This document shows positions 44,288-51,817 of a DNA stretch of 64,000 bases, in pieces. A model generated the notes under the pieces. It saw only the letters and a list, made by a program, of their open reading frames with translations, searched no databases and was not told the DNA's origin. The position numbers and the translations under genes are program-made. The stretch comes from an uncultured bacterium (GTDB lineage: Bacteria > Bacteroidota > Bacteroidia > Bacteroidales > Bacteroidaceae): positions 310,001-374,000 of the forward strand of contig CAJMPR010000001.1 of assembly GCA_905215345.1 (NCBI GenBank). Direction: 5' to 3'. Each line of letters starts with the position of its first letter. Positions within the stretch are counted from its first letter, which is position 1.

Positions 44288-44319
44288 AAGGCAGCTCTTT
44301 AAAAGAGTTGCCTTTTTTT
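44288..44319 (+). terminator. Intrinsic terminator of pgk
   Basis: The stem AAGGCAGCTCTTT / AAGAGTTGCCTT (one G-T pair) is followed by seven T, 20 bases after the pgk stop. The porin gene starts 25 bases later. Confidence 0.9.
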
Positions 44320-44343
44320 AATCTATATCTATATCTTTATATA

Positions 44344-45366
44344 ATGAGACGAATCTTACTATTTATCACTCTCCTTATTACTACTCACATCCTCACAGCA
44401 CAAGAAACCACTACTCTAAATAAAGTGGTAAACACTTTGAAAGACCGCATCAGCCTTGCCGGCTACGTGCAAACGGGATATACTTACACTGACCTTGGTG
44501 AAGGCAGTAATACGTTCGATATCAAACGTATCATTGTCATGGCTGAAGGCAAAATAACCGATAAATGGCTATGCTACTTCATGTACAACTTCGCCGGTGG
44601 AGGAAGTTTGCTCGAAGCTTATACGGAATACAAATTCCTGCCGCAACTCACGGTTCGCGCAGGACAATTCAAAACAATGTTCAGTATCGAGAACCCGATG
44701 TCGCCCACCACAGTGGAACTGATAGACTGTTACTCACAAGCGGTAAGCTATCTGTCGGGGTTCAGCAACCCCTTGTATGAATCGTGCGGCGGACGCGATA
44801 TGGGATTACTGGTTTACGGTGACTTGTTCGGTAAACTGGTGCGCTACAATCTTGCCGTTATGAACGGTCAAGGCATCAACGTAAAAGATAAGAATCACCA
44901 GAAAGATATTGTGGGAAATGTAATGGTAAACCCTCTTGAGTGGTTGTCGGTAGGCGGCTCTTTCATCAAAGGTAAAGGCAATGCGGTGAAAGTATCCGAA
45001 GTCAATCCGGATATTGCCGTAGGAGACAACTACACCCGCAACCGTTGGGCGCTGGGCGCTGTGGTAACGACCAAGCCCGTTGCCCTACGTACAGAATACC
45101 TTGCCGGAAAAGACGGAACAATAAAAAGTGAAGGTTATTACCTGACAGCTTGCGCCCATGTATTACCCAAATTTGATGTCATCGCCTCTTACGACTACCT
45201 GAACAAAGACAAAAACACTTCCGCATTCAAACAAACAAACTATGTGGCAGGCGTACAGTATTGGTTTTATCCCAAATGCAGGGTGCAGGCACAATACACA
45301 TACACTAACCGCCATGTAGGAGAAAACTACAATACTTTACAGGCACAGATACAAGTAAGGTTCTAA
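44344..45366 (+). CDS. OprP/OprO-like outer-membrane porin
   Basis: 340 residues from ATG at 44344. The longer frame begins inside pgk and is rejected. A signal peptide (about 1-19, ending L-T-A-Q) is followed by a beta-barrel pattern of alternating strands, with VRAGQFKTMFSIENPMSP (the OprP/O family strand region) and a terminal Phe (QIQVRF), as required for barrel insertion. Likely a phosphate- or anion-selective channel by family. No pho genes are nearby. The terminator just upstream implies either read-through or a promoter within it. Confidence 0.85.
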   Translation: MRRILLFITLLITTHILTAQETTTLNKVVNTLKDRISLAGYVQTGYTYTDLGEGSNTFDIKRIIVMAEGKITDKWLCYFMYNFAGGGSLLEAYTEYKFLPQLTVRAGQFKTMFSIENPMSPTTVELIDCYSQAVSYLSGFSNPLYESCGGRDMGLLVYGDLFGKLVRYNLAVMNGQGINVKDKNHQKDIVGNVMVNPLEWLSVGGSFIKGKGNAVKVSEVNPDIAVGDNYTRNRWALGAVVTTKPVALRTEYLAGKDGTIKSEGYYLTACAHVLPKFDVIASYDYLNKDKNTSAFKQTNYVAGVQYWFYPKCRVQAQYTYTNRHVGENYNTLQAQIQVRF

Positions 45367-45506
45367 ATTTCACAGCGCATACGAGACTGCCTGCAACTTA
45401 GAACCTGCTTAGATTTTGCTCAGTATTTTTTGAGGGAAATTAAAACAGGCTCTTAATTCCTTACCAGTATCTTCGGGATGTAGCGAACTTTTTGGCATCC
45501 TTTTTG

Positions 45507-45514
45507 TACATTTG
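45507..45514 (+). promoter_or_regulatory. -7 box for the TPR gene (TACATTTG)
   Basis: A rightward TAnnTTTG 33 bases before the start codon. TTTG at 45491-45494 is closer than the usual -33 spacing. Confidence 0.5.
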
Positions 45515-45546
45515 TAGAGTATATACCCTTTAAAGAATACAAATAT

Positions 45547-47742
45547 ATGAATGAGCAAGCCATACAAGAGCAATTTCAACATATCGTCAAACAACTGAAA
45601 CAGAGACGCCTGAAAGAAGCGCAGACGCAACTGGAGGCTTTTCTGTGGAACAGCAATGACTGGTCTCTCCGCAACCGGCTGGAGCAGGCTAAGGTATCCT
45701 ACCAATATATGTTGCAATATATGCGTCAGGGCGTGAACGACCCCGACCGTCCAAAGGTGTACCGGCAACTCCTTGCTGAAACCTGGGAGCTTGCCGAACA
45801 GGCACGCGTCAGCTTGCTCGACGAGGCTTCCACCCACTACTACCAATCGTTGCACAAGAACAGAAAAAACATCGTAGCCGGCTATGGTTTGGCTGACTGG
45901 TTGAAGGTTCTTGAGTCATTCCCTGACGATTTGGCTGTCTGCCAACTTATGCCGGACAACAAAGAAAGTTTGGACGGCGCATTGCAGCGGCACGAGGAAA
46001 CCGGCCAATATCTTTTCCTCACCACATGGGGAAACAGCGGTTGGAGTGCAGAAGAAGAACAACAAGCGAAGACTTATCTGGATTCGGAGTTGATACCCGT
46101 CAACGATTTATGCCTGTTTACAGGTGCTATCCTGTTGAGCTTGATGGAATGTTTCGACGCCCGCAAGTTTTCATGGCTGCTGGATGCCACGACACATGCC
46201 GAAACTCAGGTCAGCCAACGTGCGTTAGTGGCTATCGCCCTTGTGCTGCATATTCATCCCGACCGGCTACCGCTTTATCCGGAACTGAAAGCACAGCTTT
46301 CACTGCTCAATGAGGACGGTAGTTTCGGCAAGCAGTTGAACCGTGTTTATATCCAACTGCTCCGCAGCCAGGAGACGGAAAAAATCGACAAGAAAATGCG
46401 GGAAGAAATTATCCCGGAGATGATGAAGAACGTCAACATCATGCGCAACATGAAGTATGGCTTCGAAGAGAATGCTGAAGAGAATGACTTGAATCCGGAC
46501 TGGGAGAAAGCGTTCGAAGAGTCGGGACTGGGCAACAAGATACGCGAAATGAATGAACTGCAACTGGAAGGTGCCGATGTATATATGAGTACCTTTGCGC
46601 AACTCAAAAGTTATCCGTTCTTCCAGAATCCGCATAACTGGTTCTATCCGTTCGACATGCACCATTCCAGCATCATCAAGGAGTTCGGGCTAAAACCGAC
46701 GGGAGATAATGCTGTCCTTTCCCTGATATTGGAATCGGGCTTCTTCTGCAACAGCGATAAGTACTCGTTGTGTTTCACAATGGCGCACATCCCGCAGGCT
46801 CAACGCAGCATGATGCTAAGCCAGATGACTTCGCAGGATTTGAACGAACTGATGGACGAAAGTAAATCATCGGGACTGAGACAACATGCGCAAAGACCGG
46901 AAGTTATCAGTAACCAGTATATCCACGACCTCTACCGTTTCTTCAAGTTGAGCCAACGCCGCCATGAATTCCGTGATGTCTTCAAGGAAGAAATCGCCTT
47001 GCATCGCATACCGGTACTGAAAGAGATATTGGGCAAACCGGAATTGCTGCTCGCCATCGCCGATTTTCATTTCCACAAGGAGCATCCGGCAGAAGCATTG
47101 GATATTTACAGGTGCTTGATAGATATGAATTATGCCAGCGCAGACATTTTCCAGAAGACGGGCTACTGCCTGCAAAAAGAGAAACGCTACAAAGAGGCCA
47201 TCGATGCTTACCGGAAAGCGGATGTATTGAAGCCAGACCATATGTGGACAATCCGTCATCTTGCCACCTGCTACCGGCAGATGCATGACTTTACATCTGC
47301 ATTGGAATACTACAAGAAGGCGGAAACGATACAGCCGGAGAATCGTAACATACTGTTTTTCATCGGCAGTTGCTTGGCCGAGCAGGAACGTTACGAGGAT
47401 GCCTTACAGTATTTCTTCAAACTGGACCTTATGGAGAACAACTGCATCAAGGCATGGCGTGCCATTGGCTGGTGTTCGTTCGTCAGTGGGAAACAGGAGC
47501 AGGCCATGAAGTATTACGACAAGGTGCTTGCATTGAAGCCCATCGCTACGGATTATCTCAATGCGGGACACGTAGCATGGAAACTGGGAAATATAGAAAA
47601 AACAGCAATGTTATACGGTAAGACTGTTACAGAGACGGGTAGTCGTGAAACATTCCTCGAAATGTTCGATAAAGATAAAGAGACACTCATCAAGCAAGGC
47701 ATAGACGAGAAGGATATTCCGTTGATGCTGGACTTGATTTAG
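45547..47742 (+). CDS. Large TPR-repeat cytoplasmic protein
   Basis: 731 residues, no signal peptide or membrane helix. The N-terminal half is helical and charged, without a recognised domain. From about residue 490 there are tandem tetratricopeptide repeats, for example YRCLIDMNYASADIFQKTG, AIDAYRKADVLKPDH and ALEYYKKAETIQPEN. These form protein-binding scaffolds. The function is unknown. It is monocistronic, and its stop codon lies in the first bases of a long hairpin shared with the convergent maf gene. Confidence 0.85.
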   Translation: MNEQAIQEQFQHIVKQLKQRRLKEAQTQLEAFLWNSNDWSLRNRLEQAKVSYQYMLQYMRQGVNDPDRPKVYRQLLAETWELAEQARVSLLDEASTHYYQSLHKNRKNIVAGYGLADWLKVLESFPDDLAVCQLMPDNKESLDGALQRHEETGQYLFLTTWGNSGWSAEEEQQAKTYLDSELIPVNDLCLFTGAILLSLMECFDARKFSWLLDATTHAETQVSQRALVAIALVLHIHPDRLPLYPELKAQLSLLNEDGSFGKQLNRVYIQLLRSQETEKIDKKMREEIIPEMMKNVNIMRNMKYGFEENAEENDLNPDWEKAFEESGLGNKIREMNELQLEGADVYMSTFAQLKSYPFFQNPHNWFYPFDMHHSSIIKEFGLKPTGDNAVLSLILESGFFCNSDKYSLCFTMAHIPQAQRSMMLSQMTSQDLNELMDESKSSGLRQHAQRPEVISNQYIHDLYRFFKLSQRRHEFRDVFKEEIALHRIPVLKEILGKPELLLAIADFHFHKEHPAEALDIYRCLIDMNYASADIFQKTGYCLQKEKRYKEAIDAYRKADVLKPDHMWTIRHLATCYRQMHDFTSALEYYKKAETIQPENRNILFFIGSCLAEQERYEDALQYFFKLDLMENNCIKAWRAIGWCSFVSGKQEQAMKYYDKVLALKPIATDYLNAGHVAWKLGNIEKTAMLYGKTVTETGSRETFLEMFDKDKETLIKQGIDEKDIPLMLDLI

Positions 47743-47837
47743 TTGATAGATGATAGTTGATAAATGATAGTTGAAAGCTACTATGCAGAGTAATGACGCA
47801 ACCTAACTATCATTTATCAACTATCATCTATCAACTA
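47740..47837. repeat. 33-base perfect simple-sequence hairpin between TPR gene and maf
   Basis: Arms 47740-47772 and 47805-47837 pair perfectly and consist of TAGTTGATAGATGA-type units. The left arm contains the TPR gene stop. A further copy of the unit encodes the last residues and stop of maf. Probable bidirectional terminator for convergent genes. Confidence 0.88.
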
Positions 47838-47839
47838 AA

Positions 47840-48427
47840 TCAACTATCAACTAAACAAAGTTCCTTATACAGCCGTTGCACAGGTAGTCCCATTATGTTA
47901 TAATAGCTTCCGGAGATATTCTCTACTCCGATAAAACCAATCCATTCCTGTACCCCATAAGCTCCCGCCTTATCCATAGGCTTGAACTGGTCTACGTAAT
48001 AATTGATTTCTTCTTCGCTCAGGCTGGCAAAGCGTACTTCCGTCTGGGCAGTGAAGCTACGCTGCCATTCTGTCGTTGTGACACAAACGCCGGTAAACAC
48101 TTCATGGGTACGTCCCGACATTTCCCGCAACATCCGCAGGGCATCTTCCCTGTCTGCCGGCTTTCCAAGCACTTTCCCGTCCAGCCAGACAATCGTATCG
48201 GCAGTAATCATCAATTCTCCCGGCTGCATCATGTTGAGATAAGCATCGGCCTTTTCTTTAGCGATATAAAGAGGGATGTCCGCCCCTTTCAATGTCTCAG
48301 GATAAGATTCGTCCACATCGGGCAGGGTACGTACTTCATAATCCACCCCCAACCCCGCCAGCAATTCTTTCCGGCGGGGAGAATTGGAAGCAAGGATAAC
48401 TTTGTATTTCTTTAAATTGTCAAGCAT
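47840..48427 (-). CDS. maf: Maf-family nucleoside triphosphate pyrophosphatase
   Basis: 195 residues. The Maf signature ILASNSPRRKELL is at the N-terminus, ITADTIVWLDGKVLGKP holds the catalytic Asp, and GAYGVQEWIGFIGVENISGSYYNIMGLP is split over the C-terminal motif. Hydrolyses non-canonical or damaged nucleoside triphosphates to monophosphates. Last gene of a five-gene leftward operon. Its final V-D-S codons are part of the repeat that forms the adjacent hairpin, so the C-terminus has probably drifted with the repeat. Confidence 0.94.
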   Translation of the reverse strand: MLDNLKKYKVILASNSPRRKELLAGLGVDYEVRTLPDVDESYPETLKGADIPLYIAKEKADAYLNMMQPGELMITADTIVWLDGKVLGKPADREDALRMLREMSGRTHEVFTGVCVTTTEWQRSFTAQTEVRFASLSEEEINYYVDQFKPMDKAGAYGVQEWIGFIGVENISGSYYNIMGLPVQRLYKELCLVDS

Positions 48428-48454
48428 AATGTTATAGTGATTAGTATTTGGTGA

Positions 48455-48985
48455 TTACCACCCGAAAGCTCTTTCATCTGCCATCCAAAGTCCATTTACT
48501 TTCAAGACCTGTTCCACGATGTCACGCCCGCAACCATATCCACCGTCTCTGTGAGAGATATAACGGGACACCGCCTTGATCTCAGGAGCAGCATCTGCCG
48601 GACAACATGGCAGACCACAAGTACTCAGCACTTCAATATCCGGAATATCATCGCCTACATAGAGAATTTCTTCGTCCTTCAATCCATAGCGGTCACGGAA
48701 ATCACGGTAATCGTGTATCTTTACCGAAGAACCCATGTAAATATTCTCTGCCGGTATACCTAAAGCAAGAAAACGTTTACGAACCGCTTCCGTACGTCCA
48801 CCGGTGATGATAGCAACCGGGAAACCCATTTTAGCCGCCAAGTGCAAGGCATAGCCGTCCTTGATATTGACCGTACGCATCGGTTCGCCTTCCGTACTCA
48901 TTGGAATAACATTGGAACTCAACACTCCGTCCACATCAAAGGCGAGGGCTTTTACGTTACTCAGGTCATAATTGATTGTACTCAT
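48455..48985 (-). CDS. HAD phosphatase, KdsC-like (KDO-8-phosphate phosphatase)
   Basis: 176 residues, the size of the KdsC tetrameric class. The catalytic Asp pair is in AFDVDGVLSSN, motif II Thr in IITGGRTEAV, and motif III in YVGDDIPDIEVL. The C-terminal GGYGCGRDIVEQVLK is the KdsC tail that closes the neighbouring active site. Dephosphorylates KDO-8-phosphate for lipid A core synthesis. Third from last in the leftward operon order nitroreductase, small membrane protein, DUF2520, this gene, maf. Confidence 0.9.
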   Translation of the reverse strand: MSTINYDLSNVKALAFDVDGVLSSNVIPMSTEGEPMRTVNIKDGYALHLAAKMGFPVAIITGGRTEAVRKRFLALGIPAENIYMGSSVKIHDYRDFRDRYGLKDEEILYVGDDIPDIEVLSTCGLPCCPADAAPEIKAVSRYISHRDGGYGCGRDIVEQVLKVNGLWMADERAFGW

Positions 48986-49017
48986 ATTCTATATCATTAT
49001 TACATAGTGCAAACGCA

Positions 49018-49812
49018 TCATCCGTTTTTCGTCCGATGAATATTCTTGCTTATCAGTTCATAGATTTCATGCATTTCCGGTTCATCCGCCAACATTTGCA
49101 AATGGCTGTTGATTACGTTCTCGTCATAGCGTATGGCCGGGCCCGTCTGTGCAAGGCGTGGTTCCAGTTCATGCACTTTACGGGCAGTCTCGTCTATCAA
49201 CGGCAACATCACTTCAAACGGAAGTTGATATTTCTTCAACAGATCGGATGCAAGGGCATACATGTGATTCGTGAAATTACAGGTGAATACGGCCGCCAGA
49301 TGTAAACTCTTCCGCTGCTCCGAGGTAGCTTCGTAGACTCTTTCGGAAAGTGCGGAAGCAATTTCTTTCAGAAAACAGGTATCCTCCACCGAGTTACTTT
49401 CTACGAAAACGGGAATATCCTGAAAATCGACCGCACGTTGCTTGCTGAAGGTCTGCATGGGATAAAAAACTCCATACCTGTCTGCCTGTCCTTCCCAAAT
49501 ATTCATCGGGATACTTCCGGCTGTATGTACCCATAGAGCGTCTTTCTTCCCTGATACGATTTGCGGTAACAGTTCCACAAAAGCCGCATCTTTCAAAGAA
49601 ACGATATAAAGCCGGGCATCGCCTGCAACAGATGACAAGTCTGTGGTATAAGCCGCCTCTACCGCTTGTGCCAAGGTACGTGCCGATTCTTCCGTACGGC
49701 TATAAACCTGCACGATACGGAATCCTTTGCAGTAAAGTGCTTTTGCCAGATTTGTCGCCAGATTACCGGCTCCTATGAATACAATGGATGTATCTTCTAT
49801 ACTTCTTTTCAT
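49018..49812 (-). CDS. Rossmann-fold DUF2520 oxidoreductase-like protein
   Basis: 264 residues. The N-terminal NAD(P)-binding fold reads VFIGAGNLATNLAKALYCKGF, and the helical C-terminal DUF2520 domain (about 130-260) contains FTCNFTNHMYALASDLL and LIDETARKVHELEPRLAQTGPAIR. It resembles ketopantoate-reductase/F420-dependent-type enzymes, but the substrate is unknown. Consistently placed before kdsC and maf in Bacteroidetes, which might suggest a link to nucleotide or envelope metabolism (inference). One base separates it from the upstream gene. Confidence 0.88.
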   Translation of the reverse strand: MKRSIEDTSIVFIGAGNLATNLAKALYCKGFRIVQVYSRTEESARTLAQAVEAAYTTDLSSVAGDARLYIVSLKDAAFVELLPQIVSGKKDALWVHTAGSIPMNIWEGQADRYGVFYPMQTFSKQRAVDFQDIPVFVESNSVEDTCFLKEIASALSERVYEATSEQRKSLHLAAVFTCNFTNHMYALASDLLKKYQLPFEVMLPLIDETARKVHELEPRLAQTGPAIRYDENVINSHLQMLADEPEMHEIYELISKNIHRTKNG

Positions 49813-49813
49813 T

Positions 49814-50149
49814 TTATCTTGTTGACACCAGATACAAGATGCCGCCTACCACCAACAGTGCCACCGGTAAAAGGTAAGCGGATATTGTACCGAGCAATGC
49901 CGTTATCAATCCGAAATTCAAAACCAACCATAACCCGAGCAACACCAGTCCTATCGACTTATCGTGCTTGAACAACAAAAAGATAACCGCCGTATATAAC
50001 AGGAAATTATCTTTGTTCATCACCCACGGCAGTCCCAATGCAGAGAAATGTATCAGTTTATCCATCAGATAAAGCACTCCGAATACAATCAGGGTGATAG
50101 CAGTGGCTCTATATGTATCTTTGTTATTGTTTGCTTTCGCCGCACTCAC
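49814..50149 (-). CDS. Small four-helix membrane protein
   Basis: 111 residues with about four hydrophobic segments (from about 17, 50, 68 and 88). No known domain is recognised. A Lys/Asn-rich N-terminus lies ahead of the first helix. It overlaps no gene but is separated by only 1-2 bases from both neighbours, so it is clearly within the operon. Function unknown. Confidence 0.75.
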   Translation of the reverse strand: MSAAKANNNKDTYRATAITLIVFGVLYLMDKLIHFSALGLPWVMNKDNFLLYTAVIFLLFKHDKSIGLVLLGLWLVLNFGLITALLGTISAYLLPVALLVVGGILYLVSTR

Positions 50150-50151
50150 CG

Positions 50152-50688
50152 TTATTTTCCTCCATATTGGTTAAGATGAATCTTCTCCCACTGCAAATGT
50201 TCTTCATCGAAAGGTTTACGTTCCATTCCCTTATGTCCGATAGCTATGATGCTAAGTACTTGCAGTGGCAAAGGAATATCGAGCACGTTGTGTACATATT
50301 CATTGGAAGAAATCCCTGAAGCTGAATTTCGCTCGCGCACTTGTACCCAGCAACTTCCCAGTCCCATATCTTCTGCCTGAAGCTGAAGATAAATGGAAGC
50401 GATGGAAGCATCTTCTATCCAAACATCACTTGCCAACGGGTCGGCTGTCACCACCACTGCCAGTGCTGCATCCGCAATAAACTGCGATGCCTGCTCCTTG
50501 CAGTAGGACAGTTCTTTCAGTTTCTCCTTATCGTCCACCACAATAAACTGCCAGGCATTACTACGCTTCGAAGTAGGAGCCATCAACGCAGCTTTCATCA
50601 GTGCAACTACTTGTTCCTGAGTTAATTCTTCGTCTGTAAATTTCCGCATACTACGGCGGCCCTTTATCAATTCACTGAAACTTTCCAT
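50152..50688 (-). CDS. Nitroreductase-family FMN oxidoreductase
   Basis: 178 residues. FMN-binding start GRRSMRKFTDEEL, the ALMAPTSKRSNAWQFIVV loop and the GLGSCWVQV motif are typical of the nitroreductase family. Reduces nitro compounds or quinones with NAD(P)H in the cytoplasm; the physiological substrate is unknown. First gene of the five-gene leftward operon. A -7 box TATCTTTG at 50710-50717 gives a short leader. Confidence 0.92.
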   Translation of the reverse strand: MESFSELIKGRRSMRKFTDEELTQEQVVALMKAALMAPTSKRSNAWQFIVVDDKEKLKELSYCKEQASQFIADAALAVVVTADPLASDVWIEDASIASIYLQLQAEDMGLGSCWVQVRERNSASGISSNEYVHNVLDIPLPLQVLSIIAIGHKGMERKPFDEEHLQWEKIHLNQYGGK

Positions 50689-50709
50689 ATTGTTAATGTG
50701 TTAATTTTA

Positions 50710-50717
50710 CAAAGATA
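50710..50717 (-). promoter_or_regulatory. -7 box for the nitroreductase operon (TATCTTTG)
   Basis: A leftward TAnnTTTG 22 bases upstream of the start. Confidence 0.6.
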
Positions 50718-50814
50718 ATGCAAACCGAGAGTAGAATAAAATGAACGAGTTTATTTTTTATACCAAGGTGCAGCTTATCTTCGCTTTTAAAGCAAAGATA
50801 CAAGATTATTTTTT

Positions 50815-50822
50815 TAAATTTG
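50815..50822 (+). promoter_or_regulatory. -7 box abutting the GNAT-like gene (TAAATTTG)
   Basis: A rightward TAnnTTTG ending only 5 bases before ATG 50828. With the normal distance to the transcription start, the message would be leaderless or nearly so. Confidence 0.5.
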
Positions 50823-50827
50823 CAGCA

Positions 50828-51811
50828 ATGCCCTTGAAACTGACTACATATTACCGAGGGAATCAGGTGCCCGACTTACCGGGAACGAATACATTCCACT
50901 CCACAGAATTGTTTCACATCTACGAAGCAACTCCGGGATATACTCCCCTGCTCATCGTGGCTTCTGAAAACGGAGTTCCGGTAGCCAAGCTTCTTGCGGC
51001 TGTACGGAGAAGTATGCGCATTTTTCCACCGGACATCATCAAGCGATGCGAGATATACGGCACAGGAGAGTATTTTGAAGGGGCGAGCGATAAGGAGGCT
51101 ATCTTTAGTGACATATTGCAGCGGCTTACGGATGAGGCTCTCCGGAATACATTTCTCGTAGAGTTCCGCAATCTGGACAATGCGATGTTCGGTTACAAGG
51201 CTTTTCGTGATAATCATTATTTCGCCATCAACTGGCTGCGCGTACGCAATTCACTGCATAATGTGGAAAAAGCGGAAGACCGTTTCAGCCCGTCACGCAT
51301 CAGGCAAATCAAAAAAGGGTTGAAGAACGGTGCACAGGTAAGAGAGATACATACAGCAGAAGAAATCAAAGCATTCGCCCACATGCTCCATCATGTTTAC
51401 TCCGCCAAGATACGCCGCCACTTTCCAAACATGGATTTCTTTGAACAACTGGAAAAGCAGATGACCAAGAGTCAGCAGGCACGTATCTTTATCGTAACTT
51501 ATAAGGAAAAAATCATCGGTGGAAGTGCCTGCATCTATTCCGATGATTGTGCATACCTCTGGTTTTCGGGTGGCATGCGCAAGACGTATGCCCTGCAATA
51601 TCCGGGAATCCTTGCGGTATGGAAAGCACTGCACGATGCCAAGGAACGGGGTTATCGCCATCTGGAGTTTATGGACGTGGGGCTTCCTTTCCGCAAACAC
51701 GGCTACCGGGAGTTTGTGTTGCGCTTCGGTGGAAAACAAATCAGCACCCGTCGCTGGTTCCGTTTTCGTTGGGAATGGCTGAACAGGGTGCTGATAAAAA
51801 TATATGAATAA
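50828..51811 (+). CDS. FemAB/GNAT-like acyltransferase
   Basis: 327 residues from ATG 50828 (MPLKLTTYY). An upstream in-frame ATG at 50741 would add an unconserved-looking hydrophobic stretch and span the promoter. Two GNAT-like halves resemble the FemAB fold. FSPSRIRQIKKGLKNGAQVRE marks the centre, and IIGGSACIYSDDCAYLWFSGG followed by LEFMDVGLPFRKHGYREFVLRFGG closes it. Related proteins add amino acids or acyl groups to peptidoglycan or lipids; the substrate here is not known. Convergent with susG, with only 6 bases between stops. Confidence 0.75.
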   Translation: MPLKLTTYYRGNQVPDLPGTNTFHSTELFHIYEATPGYTPLLIVASENGVPVAKLLAAVRRSMRIFPPDIIKRCEIYGTGEYFEGASDKEAIFSDILQRLTDEALRNTFLVEFRNLDNAMFGYKAFRDNHYFAINWLRVRNSLHNVEKAEDRFSPSRIRQIKKGLKNGAQVREIHTAEEIKAFAHMLHHVYSAKIRRHFPNMDFFEQLEKQMTKSQQARIFIVTYKEKIIGGSACIYSDDCAYLWFSGGMRKTYALQYPGILAVWKALHDAKERGYRHLEFMDVGLPFRKHGYREFVLRFGGKQISTRRWFRFRWEWLNRVLIKIYE

Positions 51812-51817
51812 CTCTAC

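Noticed and set aside
50741..50827. Upstream ATG extending the FemAB/GNAT-like protein by 29 residues
   Set aside because: The extension is hydrophobic and low-complexity, unlike the family start, and spans a good -7 box.
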